Shown here one piece after another: positions 31,775 to 38,485 of a DNA stretch of 38,485 bases (the first letter of the stretch is position 1; the number at the start of each line of letters is the position of its first letter). The notes under the pieces were generated by a model. It was not told the DNA's origin. It saw only the letters and a program-made list of their open reading frames with translations, and did no database searches. Origin of the DNA: DASUPK01 sp036520315. Lineage in GTDB: Bacteria; Actinomycetota; Thermoleophilia; Solirubrobacterales; 70-9. The DNA lies in contig DATDJZ010000165.1 in assembly GCA_036520315.1 (NCBI GenBank), forward strand, positions 1-38,485, read 5' to 3'. A program made the position numbers and the translations under genes.

Positions 31775-32368
31775 ATGGCTGCCCAGGTCGCGACCGACGT
31801 CGACTTCGACAGGGTCGTCGACACCATTGCCGCCGCCTTCTATGACGACCCGCTCTGGTCCTGGGTGTTCCCGGATCCCGAGCTGCGTCGCGAGCAGCAG
31901 GCGACGATGTTCGGCTTCTACGTGACCAGCTCGCTGCCCGCCGGATCAGTCCTGATTGCTGACGAGCACGCCTCGGCCGCGATCGTCTACACCCCACCGG
32001 GAGAACCCGAGCTGACCGCGGAGGTCGAGGCGCGGGTCGAGCCCTTTCTGAGAGATGCGCTCGGGTCGCACTCCGGGCAGGTGCTCGAGACCCTCGAGCG
32101 CTTCGAAGCCGCGATCCCGGATGGGCCGCCCTTCTACTACGTCAGTTTCCTTGGCACCCATCCGGATGCCCGCGGGCGCGGACTGGGCATGGGGCTGTTG
32201 GCGGAGGTCTGCCGGCAGGCGGACACGGACGGAAAGCCGGTCTACCTGGAGTCGACCAACCCGGACAACAACCTGCGGTACGAGCGGCAGGGCTTCGAGC
32301 CCCGCGATGAGTTCTGGACCCCCGAAGGAGAGCGGATCGTCACCACCATGTGGCGCGACCCGCGCTGA
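31775..32368 (+). CDS. GNAT-family N-acetyltransferase
   Basis: The 197-residue protein is a single GNAT domain with AAFYDDPLWSWVFPDP at the start, the acetyl-CoA loop HPDARGRGLGMGLLAEVC and LESTNPDNNLRYERQGFEP at the end, which resembles the mycothiol-synthase/streptothricin-type GNAT families. The acceptor is unknown. The frame is open far upstream, but ATG 31775 follows GCGGAG at good spacing and gives the normal domain start. It lies 59 bp after the GH31 gene and just before the convergent tRNA gene. Confidence 0.85.
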   Translation: MAAQVATDVDFDRVVDTIAAAFYDDPLWSWVFPDPELRREQQATMFGFYVTSSLPAGSVLIADEHASAAIVYTPPGEPELTAEVEARVEPFLRDALGSHSGQVLETLERFEAAIPDGPPFYYVSFLGTHPDARGRGLGMGLLAEVCRQADTDGKPVYLESTNPDNNLRYERQGFEPRDEFWTPEGERIVTTMWRDPR

Positions 32369-32377
32369 CTCCTACAG

Positions 32378-32450
<73 letters not shown>

Positions 32451-32454
32451 GGGG

Positions 32455-32474
32455 TGCCAAGTTTAGGCTTGGCA
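32455..32474. promoter_or_regulatory. Palindromic divergent promoter of tRNA-Arg and rnz
   Basis: TGCCAAG (32455-32461) and CTTGGCA (32468-32474) form a 7-bp perfect inverted repeat with a TTTAGG centre. It contains overlapping -10 boxes for both directions: TAGGCT on plus (32464-32469, 9 nt before the rnz ATG) and TAAACT on minus (32465-32460). Confidence 0.5.
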
Positions 32475-32478
32475 CGCC

Positions 32479-33462
32479 ATGGATCTCTCGGTCGTCTTCC
32501 TCGGCACCGGCGGCTCCGTGCCCTCCGCGCGGAGGGCGACCGCTTGCGTGCTGATCCGCTCGGGCGGGACCCGGATGCTGGTGGACGCGGGGGAGGGGGC
32601 GCAGCGCCAGATGATCAACTCGACCGGGCTGGTCCACGTCGACGACATCTACATCACCCACTTCCACGCCGACCACTACCTGGGCCTGCCCGGCCTGCTC
32701 AAGACCTACGACCTGCTGGAGCGCCAGGCGCCGCTGCGCATCATCGGGCCGCCTGGGCTGATCGGGCTGTTCGAGGCGCTGCGGCGGATCTTCGGCAAGC
32801 TCCGCTACGAGGTCGAGCTGGTCGAGCTCGAGCCGGGGGAGGCGCTCGCCCACGACGGCTTCGAGATGCGTGCCTTCGCCGTCGAGCACGGGATGAAGGC
32901 TCTCGGCTATGCGTACGTGGAGCCGGAGCGCCCCGGGCGCTTCGACGTCGACGCCGCCCGCGGGCTGGGAATCACCGACGACCGCGACTTCGGCCGCCTC
33001 CAGAGGGGCGAGACGATCTCAGTGATCGGCTCGGAGGTGCGCCCGGATGAGGTGATGGGAGAGCCCCGCCAGGGACGAAAGGTCGTGATCACGGGGGACA
33101 CCGCGCCCTGTGAGATGACGCGAGTCGCGGCGCACGCGGCGCAGCTGCTGGTCCATGACGGCACGTTCGCGGTGGAGGAGTCCGCCCGTGCCGCCGACAC
33201 CGGCCACTCGACCGCCCGCGACGCCGCCCAGCTCGCGGCGGAGGCCGAGGTCGGCATGCTCGCGATCGTGCATGTCTCCTCCCGCTACAACGTCTCCAGG
33301 GTCCTGGACGAGGCGCGCGAGGCTTTCGAGAACACGGTTGCACCGCGCGACTTCGACCTGGTCGAGATCCCGTTCCCGGAGCGGGGCGACCCGCACCTGG
33401 TTCCGGAGGGAGCGAAGCAGCGGGCAGAGCCGCAGGCCGAGCCGGCGCCGACCGTCGACTAG
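32479..33462 (+). CDS. rnz: Ribonuclease Z (tRNA 3' processing)
   Basis: The 327-residue metallo-beta-lactamase-fold protein shows the RNase Z pattern: FLGTGGSVPSARRATAC, LVDAGEGAQRQM, the zinc motif ITHFHADHYLGLPG, ITGDTAPCEM, VHDGTF and the late ADTGHSTARDAA. It cleaves 3' trailers from tRNA precursors lacking an encoded CCA, like the divergent tRNA-Arg. A short C-terminal tail (AEPQAEPAPTVD) is probably disordered. The ATG is preceded by TAGGCT at 9 nt, with no Shine-Dalgarno. Confidence 0.92.
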   Translation: MDLSVVFLGTGGSVPSARRATACVLIRSGGTRMLVDAGEGAQRQMINSTGLVHVDDIYITHFHADHYLGLPGLLKTYDLLERQAPLRIIGPPGLIGLFEALRRIFGKLRYEVELVELEPGEALAHDGFEMRAFAVEHGMKALGYAYVEPERPGRFDVDAARGLGITDDRDFGRLQRGETISVIGSEVRPDEVMGEPRQGRKVVITGDTAPCEMTRVAAHAAQLLVHDGTFAVEESARAADTGHSTARDAAQLAAEAEVGMLAIVHVSSRYNVSRVLDEAREAFENTVAPRDFDLVEIPFPERGDPHLVPEGAKQRAEPQAEPAPTVD

Positions 33463-34343
33463 CCCGGTGCCGCGACGCCGGCGATGGCGTCCGCCACGGC
33501 CGGCGCCTGGTCCTCCTGGAGGAAGTGCTTGGCCGAGATCACCTTCGCCTCGATGCCGAGGGCGTCCTCCAAGGCGCGGCGCCGGTCCTCGCCCAGCGCC
33601 GGGTCACGATCTGACCAGAGGATCGTCGCCGGCCAGCCGGCCTCCCTGAGCCCGTCGCTGTAGAAGCGCTCCTTCTCCTCGGTGAGCTCGAAGCCGCGAA
33701 CGATCTTGCGGAAGGAACGGCCGCCGCCGCTGCGGTGAAGGAGGGCGAAGTGCGCGTCGACCTCGTGAGCGAGGGTCGCGGAGCGATCCCCGATTCCCTG
33801 CGTGTAGAAGAGCCAGCGTGCGACCGGGGGGCGGATCGTCGCGACCCAGAGCGGTCCGATCAGCGGCGGCGCGGCCAGGTCCATCGTCCAGACCCGCCGG
33901 AAGTGCGCGACGTCGATCAGGGTGTCGAGCACGGTCAGCGACCGAACGCGATCCCGGTTGCGAAGCGCCCACTCGAGGCCGATCGGTCCACCGATGTCGT
34001 GCAGGACGAGATGGCAGTAATCGATGCCCAGGGCTTCGATCGCCCCTCCGGTCCAGCGGCCCAGCCCCGACCAGGTGTAGTCGAAGCCCTCGGGCTTCTC
34101 CGCGAGGCCCATTCCCGGCAGGTCGAAGGCGCCGCCGCGCAGCCCCCGCTCAGCGAGCAGGGGCAGCACCTTTCGGTAGAGGAACGAGCTGACCGGGATC
34201 CCGTGCATGAGCACGACCGGCTCGCCGTCGCCCTGCTCGCGGACGAAGCTGCGAACACCGCCGGCCTCGAACTCCCGGCCCGCGGCCCTGTGTACTTCGA
34301 TTGCCTCCGCAACCTGCGGCTTCACGACCGGAGATCGTCGCAT
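33459..34343 (-). CDS. Alpha/beta hydrolase, haloalkane-dehalogenase-like
   Basis: The 294-residue alpha/beta hydrolase has the oxyanion HGIPVSS, FDLPGMGLAEKP, and at the nucleophile elbow Asp116 in VLHDIGGPIG rather than Ser. The acid region is WSDRDPALGED and the catalytic His lies in AKHFLQEDQAP, matching the HFLQED pattern of haloalkane dehalogenases. An Asp nucleophile fits carbon-halogen or epoxide hydrolysis, but the halide-binding residues cannot be confirmed and the substrate is unknown. ATG 34343 is preceded by TAGCAG. The gene overlaps the rnz stop by 4 bp, convergently. Confidence 0.85.
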   Translation of the reverse strand: MRRSPVVKPQVAEAIEVHRAAGREFEAGGVRSFVREQGDGEPVVLMHGIPVSSFLYRKVLPLLAERGLRGGAFDLPGMGLAEKPEGFDYTWSGLGRWTGGAIEALGIDYCHLVLHDIGGPIGLEWALRNRDRVRSLTVLDTLIDVAHFRRVWTMDLAAPPLIGPLWVATIRPPVARWLFYTQGIGDRSATLAHEVDAHFALLHRSGGGRSFRKIVRGFELTEEKERFYSDGLREAGWPATILWSDRDPALGEDRRRALEDALGIEAKVISAKHFLQEDQAPAVADAIAGVAAPG

Positions 34344-34347
34344 CCCG

Positions 34348-34357
34348 CTGCTACGCT
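34348..34357. promoter_or_regulatory. Overlapping divergent -10 boxes (hydrolase and pyr operon)
   Basis: TAGCAG on minus (34353-34348) and TACGCT on plus (34352-34357) overlap by 2 bp. The plus box would start the pyr transcript near 34363, just upstream of the PyrR site. Confidence 0.35.
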
Positions 34358-34368
34358 GGCGCGGCAAG

Positions 34369-34402
34369 CCCCTTTAACCCGGTCCCGTGAGGCCAGGAAG
34401 GA
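34369..34402 (+). promoter_or_regulatory. PyrR-binding RNA site covering the pyrR ribosome site
   Basis: CCTTTAACCC (34371-34380) is followed by GGTCCCGTGAGGCC (34381-34394) and GGAAGG (34396-34401). This matches the PyrR-binding consensus, with the UCCNGNGAGG loop and outer CCTT/AAGG stem. The AAGGAG Shine-Dalgarno of pyrR is inside the 3' side of the stem. PyrR with UMP would therefore block translation of pyrR and, by coupling, the operon. Confidence 0.85.
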
Positions 34403-34410
34403 GCAAGGCA

Positions 34411-34980
34411 GTGAGCGACGAGAGGGTCGTGCTCGATCACGACGATCTGCGGCGGACGCTGGTCCGTATCGCCCACGAGATCGTCGAGAAGAACGAGGAG
34501 TCGGATCGGCTGGCGCTGGTCGGCATCCACACGCGCGGCGCCGTGATCTGCCGCCGCCTGCACACGCTCGTCGGCGAGCTCTCGGGTACCGACGTTCCCC
34601 TCGGGGACCTCGACATCTCCTTCTACCGCGACGACATCGAGCGCCGCGAACCGCGCGACGCCCCGGTCGTCCACGACTCGCATCTCGACTTCGACCTCGC
34701 CCGCCGCACGGTCGTCCTGGTGGACGACGTGCTCTACACCGGCCGCACGGTACGGGCAGCGATCGACGCGCTCTTCGATTACGGCCGTCCCGCCCGCGTA
34801 CAGCTCGCCGTGCTCGCCGACCGGGGCCACCGGGAACTGCCCATCCGCCCCGACTACGTCGGCAAGAACCTGCCGACGGCGCCGGGCGAGCGGGTGAACG
34901 TCCGGCTCGAGGAGACCGACGGCGTTGACGAGGTCGCGATCACCCCGGCCGATACAGCGGCCCTGAAGGAGGACGCATGA
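34411..34980 (+). CDS. pyrR: PyrR bifunctional pyrimidine-operon regulator/uracil phosphoribosyltransferase
   Basis: The 189-residue protein has the PyrR core: LALVGIHTRGAVICRRL, GDLDISFYRDDIERR and the PRPP loop VVLVDDVLYTGRTVRAA, then LADRGHRELPIRPDYVGKN. PyrR binds the pyr leader RNA when UMP is high, and many members also have uracil phosphoribosyltransferase activity. The GTG at 34411 is chosen over the in-frame GTG at 34387 because AAGGAG precedes it and 34387 lies inside the PyrR RNA site. The pyrB ATG overlaps its stop. Confidence 0.95.
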   Translation: MSDERVVLDHDDLRRTLVRIAHEIVEKNEESDRLALVGIHTRGAVICRRLHTLVGELSGTDVPLGDLDISFYRDDIERREPRDAPVVHDSHLDFDLARRTVVLVDDVLYTGRTVRAAIDALFDYGRPARVQLAVLADRGHRELPIRPDYVGKNLPTAPGERVNVRLEETDGVDEVAITPADTAALKEDA

Positions 34981-35936
34981 AGCACCTGCTCGGAGTGGAC
35001 GATCTCTCGCGGGAGGAGATGGACCGCATCCTCGAGCGGGCGGACAGCTTCGCCGAGGTCGGCCGCCGCGACATCAAGAAGGTGCCGACCCTGCGCGGCC
35101 GCACGATCGTCAACCTCTTCTACGAGGCCAGCACCCGGACCCTCTCCTCCTTCGAGCTCGCCGCCAAGCGGCTCTCCGCCGACGTGGTCAGCGTCAAGTC
35201 GGCGGGCTCGTCGGTCGACAAGGGCGAGTCGCTGAAGGACACGGTCGCGACGCTCTCCGCCTACGACCCCGCGGCGATCGTGATCCGCTCCCCGCACGCG
35301 GGCGCCGCCGGACTGGTGGCCCGCTGGACGGAGGCCTCCGTGATCAACGCTGGCGACGGCAAGCACGAGCACCCCACCCAGGCCCTGCTCGACGTCTTCA
35401 CGCTTCGCCAGCGCCTCGATTCGCTCGAGGGCCTCGAGATCTGGATCGTCGGCGACGTCCTCCACAGCCGCGTGGCCCGTTCCTGCCTGCTCGCCTTCCA
35501 GAAGATGGGGGCGCGGGTGACCGTCTGCGGGCCGCCCACCCTGATCCCGCGCGGGATCGAGGCACTCGGCTGCGCGGTCTCCTACGACCTCGGCGGGCTG
35601 GGTGACGCAGACGTCGTCTACGCCCTGCGGATGCAGCGCGAGCGGATGGGCGAGAGCTTCGTCCCCTCCCTTCGCGAGTACGCCGCGCGGTACCAGATCG
35701 ATTCGCGCCGGCTGGGCTCGCGCCAGCTGCTCATGCACCCGGGCCCGGTGAACCGCGGCGTCGAGCTCGCGCCGGAGGTGATCGACTCGCCGCAGTCCCT
35801 GATCACGGCCCAGGTGGAGAGCGGGCTGGTGGTCAGGATGGCGATCCTCTATGAGCTGCTCGCGGGGAGCGACCGGGCCCGGCCCGAGCGGGGTCCCACG
35901 CCGGCGGATACCCCGACGATCGGTCAGCCGGCATGA
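34977..35936 (+). CDS. pyrB: Aspartate carbamoyltransferase, catalytic subunit
   Basis: The 319-residue protein shows the carbamoyl phosphate loop FYEASTRTLSSFE (Ser52-Thr55), KGESLKDT, HPTQALLDVF (from residue 132), GDVLHSRVARS, MHPGPVNRGVE and QVESGLVVRMAILYELL. It makes carbamoyl-aspartate, the first committed pyrimidine step. No pyrI regulatory gene is present. ATG overlaps the pyrR stop (ATGA) and its stop overlaps the pyrC start. The last about 25 residues are Pro/Arg/Thr-rich and unconserved. Confidence 0.97.
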   Translation: MKHLLGVDDLSREEMDRILERADSFAEVGRRDIKKVPTLRGRTIVNLFYEASTRTLSSFELAAKRLSADVVSVKSAGSSVDKGESLKDTVATLSAYDPAAIVIRSPHAGAAGLVARWTEASVINAGDGKHEHPTQALLDVFTLRQRLDSLEGLEIWIVGDVLHSRVARSCLLAFQKMGARVTVCGPPTLIPRGIEALGCAVSYDLGGLGDADVVYALRMQRERMGESFVPSLREYAARYQIDSRRLGSRQLLMHPGPVNRGVELAPEVIDSPQSLITAQVESGLVVRMAILYELLAGSDRARPERGPTPADTPTIGQPA

Positions 35937-37312
35937 ACGTCGCGGCGAACGGATCTGCTGGTGCGGGCGAGGCCCCCAGGCTGATCGCGAGGCCGGCGTC
36001 GCCCGCGAACCTGATCGTGCGCGGTGCCCGCCTCTTCGACCCCCGTACTGGCCTCGATGCGACCAGAGACCTCGTCGTTCGCGAGGGCGAGATCGCGGAG
36101 ATCGCCGAGCCCGGCGCGGCCCCCGAGATCGAGGGGGCGGAGACGGTGGACGGCGAGGGCTTGCTCGGCCTGCCCGCCTTCATCGATCCCCATGTCCACT
36201 TCCGGGTTCCCGGCCAGGAGCACAAGGAGGACCTCGAGACCGGCACGCGCTCGGCCGCCGCCGGCGGCTATTGCGCCGTGATCGCCATGGCCAACACATC
36301 GCCCCCGATCGACTCGGCCGCGGTGCTCGGCTCGGTCCGCGAGCGGGCCGAACGCGAGGCCTCGATCCCGGTCGGCTTCATCGCCAACGTGACGCGGGAG
36401 ATGGCGGGAGCCGAGCTCACCGAGATGGCGGAGATGCACGATGCCGGCGCGATCGGGTTCTCGGACGATGGGCTGCCGATCGCAAACGCGCGGGTGCTGC
36501 GCCGGGCCCTGCAGTACCGGCGGCTCGCGGGCGGGCTGATCGCACTCCATGAGGAGGACCCCGACCTCTCTGCCGGCGGGGTCATGCACGAGGGGGAGGT
36601 CTCGGCCGCTCTCGGGATGGCCGGTGTGCCCGCGGTCTCGGAGTCGACGATGATCGCTCGCGACTGTTCGCTGGCGCTCTTCGAGGACGCCCCGATTCAC
36701 GTCCAGCACCTCTCGGCGCGCGCCTCCGTCGAGGAGGTCGCGCAGGCCAAGGCCGCGGGCGTGCGAATCACCTGCGAGGCCACGCCGCATCACCTGACCC
36801 TCACCGACGAGGCGGTCCGCAGCCTCGACGCCCGCTTCAAGATGAACCCGCCACTGCGAAGCGAGGACGACCGGCAGGCGCTGATCGACGGGCTGCGGGA
36901 CGGGACGATCGACTGCGTCGCCACCGACCACGCCCCGCATGCCGAGGAGGAGAAGGAGGTCCCCTTCGAGGAGGCGGCCTGGGGGGTTACCGGGCTGGAG
37001 ACCGCCTTCGCCGCGCTCTACACCGACCTCGTCCTCCCGGGCCTGCTGCCGCTGGAGATCCTGGTGGAGCGGATGACCTGCGGCGGCGAGCCGTTCGGCA
37101 TCGAGGCCCCCAGGCTGGAGGTCGGCGCCCCGGCGAACGTGACCTTGATCGATCCCGAGCTCACCTGGACCGTGGGCGAGGACGGCTATGAGAGCCGCTC
37201 CTCCAACAACTGCTTCGGCGGGCGGGAGCTGACCGGCCGGATCCTGATGACGGTCGCCCGTGGGCAGGTCGCCTTCCGGCAGCGTTCCTTCGCCATGGGG
37301 GTCGCGTCTTGA
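35933..37312 (+). CDS. pyrC: Dihydroorotase (class I)
   Basis: The 459-residue amidohydrolase has DPHVHFRVPGQEHKEDLETG with zinc-type His87 and His89, the VGFIANVT and GFSDDGLPI segments, LHEEDPDL, VQHLSARASVEEV, ITCEATPHHLTLTDE and the late VATDHAPHAEEEKEV. It closes carbamoyl-aspartate to dihydroorotate. It overlaps pyrB by ATGA. The first about 25 residues precede the conserved domain, so the N-terminus is a little longer than usual. Its stop overlaps the TTG of the next gene. Confidence 0.96.
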   Translation: MNVAANGSAGAGEAPRLIARPASPANLIVRGARLFDPRTGLDATRDLVVREGEIAEIAEPGAAPEIEGAETVDGEGLLGLPAFIDPHVHFRVPGQEHKEDLETGTRSAAAGGYCAVIAMANTSPPIDSAAVLGSVRERAEREASIPVGFIANVTREMAGAELTEMAEMHDAGAIGFSDDGLPIANARVLRRALQYRRLAGGLIALHEEDPDLSAGGVMHEGEVSAALGMAGVPAVSESTMIARDCSLALFEDAPIHVQHLSARASVEEVAQAKAAGVRITCEATPHHLTLTDEAVRSLDARFKMNPPLRSEDDRQALIDGLRDGTIDCVATDHAPHAEEEKEVPFEEAAWGVTGLETAFAALYTDLVLPGLLPLEILVERMTCGGEPFGIEAPRLEVGAPANVTLIDPELTWTVGEDGYESRSSNNCFGGRELTGRILMTVARGQVAFRQRSFAMGVAS

Positions 37313-37920
37313 ACGGCAAGCTGGATCCTGGGAGGACGACCCTGATCGTGGTGGACGTCCAGGAGGCATTTCGCAAGGCGATCCCGGATTTCGACCGGAT
37401 CGCCAAGGCCGTCGCGACGCTGATCGAGGGCGCCAGCATCATCGGGGTCCCGGTAGTCGCGACGGAGCAGTATCCGAGGGGCTTGGGGGAGACCGTGCCC
37501 GAGGTGGCCGAGCACCTCCCCGATGACGTTCAGCCACTGGAGAAGGTGGTCTTCGCCGCCTCGGAGGCCGAGGGCTTCGACCTCGAGGGCCGCGATCAAG
37601 CGCTGGTCTGCGGGATCGAGACACACGTCTGCGTCAACCAGACTGCGCTCGACCTGCTGGCCGACGGCATCGACGTGCAGGTCGCCGAGGACGCGGTGGG
37701 CTCTCGCACCGACGAGAACAAGGGAGTCGGCCTTCACAAGATGGAGCGTGCGGGCGCCGAGATCACCAGCGTCGAGACGGCGCTTTTCGAGCTGCTCGGG
37801 CGCGCCGGCACCCTGGAGTTCAAGGAGATCCAGAAGCTGATCCTCGACTTCGCGCCCAACCCCGAGGCCGTGATGCGAGGGTCCTCCGCCGGTGTAGCCA
37901 AGGAGGAACCCGTTTCATGA
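37309..37920 (+). CDS. Isochorismatase-family (cysteine hydrolase) protein inside the pyr operon
   Basis: The 203-residue protein has the isochorismatase-like fold with Asp16 (IVVDVQEAF), a Lys in EKVVFAA, and Cys108 in CGIETHVCVNQTALDLL. Segments such as TEQYPRGLGETVPE and FKEIQKLI resemble the ISOC1/2-YcaC subgroup of unknown function. It starts at a TTG overlapping the pyrC stop (TTGA). Its last about 15 codons are the SD-hairpin element read in frame. No pyrimidine step is assigned to this family, so its role (for example clearing a damaged or carbamoylated intermediate) is a guess. Confidence 0.88.
   Translation: MNGKLDPGRTTLIVVDVQEAFRKAIPDFDRIAKAVATLIEGASIIGVPVVATEQYPRGLGETVPEVAEHLPDDVQPLEKVVFAASEAEGFDLEGRDQALVCGIETHVCVNQTALDLLADGIDVQVAEDAVGSRTDENKGVGLHKMERAGAEITSVETALFELLGRAGTLEFKEIQKLILDFAPNPEAVMRGSSAGVAKEEPVS
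37874..37916 (+). repeat. SD-hairpin element, copy 5 (43 nt, before carA)
   Basis: TGCGA, GGGTCCTCC, a 14-nt apical part with GGT-GTA-GCC, GGAGGAACCC with the bulged A, GTTTC, then the carA ATG. The stem pair that is G-C in the other copies is C-G here. The whole element lies within the 3' end of the isochorismatase-like gene and encodes its last residues. Confidence 0.8.
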
Positions 37921-38485
37921 TGGGCTATGTCCTGCTCGAGGACGGCACTCGGTTCGACGGCGAGCTGCTGGGTGGGAGCGGTGAGATCACCGGCGAGGTC
38001 GTCTTCAACACCTCGATGACCGGCTACCAGGAGGCCGTCTCCGACCCGTCCTACGCCGGTCAGATCATCATCTTCACCTATCCGCTGATCGGCAACTACG
38101 GGGTCTCCGGGGACGCGATGGAGTCCGAGCGGGTCCAGGCGCGCGGCGTGATCATGCGGGAAGGCAAGAACGGCGAGGACGCCGCGACCGCCGAGGGCGG
38201 CTGGCTCGACTGGCTGCGCGACCACGGCGTGGCCGCGATCGACGGAATCGATACGCGGGCCTTGGTCCGCCAGATCCGCGACCGGGGCGCGATGCGCGGC
38301 GGGATCTTCCCGGCGGAGCTCGCTGAGGCGGAAGCACGGGAGCGGATCGAATCGGAGCCCCCGATGGAGGGCGCCGACTTCGCGCGCGAGGTGACCCCGC
38401 CTGAGCCGGTCGAGATCGATGGAGATGGCCCGCACGTCGTCGGGATCGACACCGGCATCAAGCTCTCGATCATCAGGCAGCTGCG
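37917..38485 (+). CDS. carA: Carbamoyl-phosphate synthase small subunit (partial, runs off the right edge)
   Basis: About 189 codons are present: MMGYVLLEDGTRFDGELLG, the family stretch GEVVFNTSMTGYQEAVSDPSYAGQIIIFTYPLIGNYG, the DHGVAAIDGIDTRALVRQIRD region and GPHVVGIDTGIKLSI, where the glutaminase domain begins. The catalytic Cys would lie beyond the window. It supplies ammonia to the large subunit for carbamoyl phosphate. The first ATG (37917) overlaps the previous stop (ATGA); a second ATG at 37920 is in frame. Its Shine-Dalgarno GGAGG lies in the hairpin element. Confidence 0.95.
   Translation, partial: MMGYVLLEDGTRFDGELLGGSGEITGEVVFNTSMTGYQEAVSDPSYAGQIIIFTYPLIGNYGVSGDAMESERVQARGVIMREGKNGEDAATAEGGWLDWLRDHGVAAIDGIDTRALVRQIRDRGAMRGGIFPAELAEAEARERIESEPPMEGADFAREVTPPEPVEIDGDGPHVVGIDTGIKLSIIRQL

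Noticed and set aside
35924..37369. Long open frame antisense to pyrC
   Set aside because: Same shadow pattern; pyrC on the other strand is unambiguous and fully overlaps it. Similar antisense frames over ruvB, recJ, rel and manB were dropped for the same reason.

Overview
The window is very GC-rich and densely packed with housekeeping genes, and looks like a chromosomal segment of a high-GC Gram-positive bacterium. The pattern fits a deep-branching actinobacterial lineage such as Thermoleophilia/Solirubrobacterales. That assignment is inference from four traits: a fused SecD-SecF, RecJ next to a bifunctional Rel enzyme, a PyrR-type RNA site on the pyr operon, and many apparently leaderless genes with a TANNNT box 6-10 nt before the start codon. 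I see no phage, transposase, CRISPR array or resistance island.

Layout. 1-668 (minus): sulfite-oxidase-like molybdoenzyme coupled to a gene that leaves the left edge. 820-1110: non-coding, rich in hairpins, with a 14-codon ORF behind a 16-nt anti-Shine-Dalgarno complement. 1155-2973: lipoprotein, membrane protein, RpiR-type regulator. 3211-5866: pdxS, pdxT (PLP synthesis) and an M29 aminopeptidase. 5984-6610: secreted P-domain protein. 6691-9786: yebC, ruvC, ruvA, ruvB. 9838-13687: zinc-ribbon/PAS protein, secDF fusion, small membrane protein. 13733-19759: metallophosphoesterase, recJ, rel. 19808-21405: cupredoxin, HIT protein, small secreted protein. 21538-25525 (minus operon): HIT hydrolase, phosphohexomutase, metallo-beta-lactamase-fold hydrolase, lipid kinase. 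25538-27320 (minus): corA and a CDF transporter. 27464-29231: SAM-I riboswitch, threonine-synthase-like gene and MoaD/ThiS-like carrier. 29238-32368: GH31 glycosidase and GNAT. 32378-33462: tRNA-Arg(CCG) divergent from RNase Z. 33459-34343: haloalkane-dehalogenase-like hydrolase. 34369-38485: pyr operon (PyrR site, pyrR, pyrB, pyrC, isochorismatase-like gene, carA running off the right edge).

The most novel signal is a small dispersed element present five times (4099, 21480, 23614, 27321, 37874). Each copy is a 33- or 43-nt hairpin with a nine-pair stem, an invariant bulged A, and stem substitutions that compensate between copies. In four copies the 3' arm carries the GGAG Shine-Dalgarno sequence at a constant 11 nt from the start codon of pdxT, the MBL-fold gene, corA or carA. 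It looks like a portable ribosome-binding-site hairpin, which I do not recognise as a described family. A second strong signal is the SAM riboswitch in front of a threonine-synthase-like gene paired with a sulfur-carrier-like gene. This suggests the pair makes homocysteine for methionine synthesis rather than threonine.
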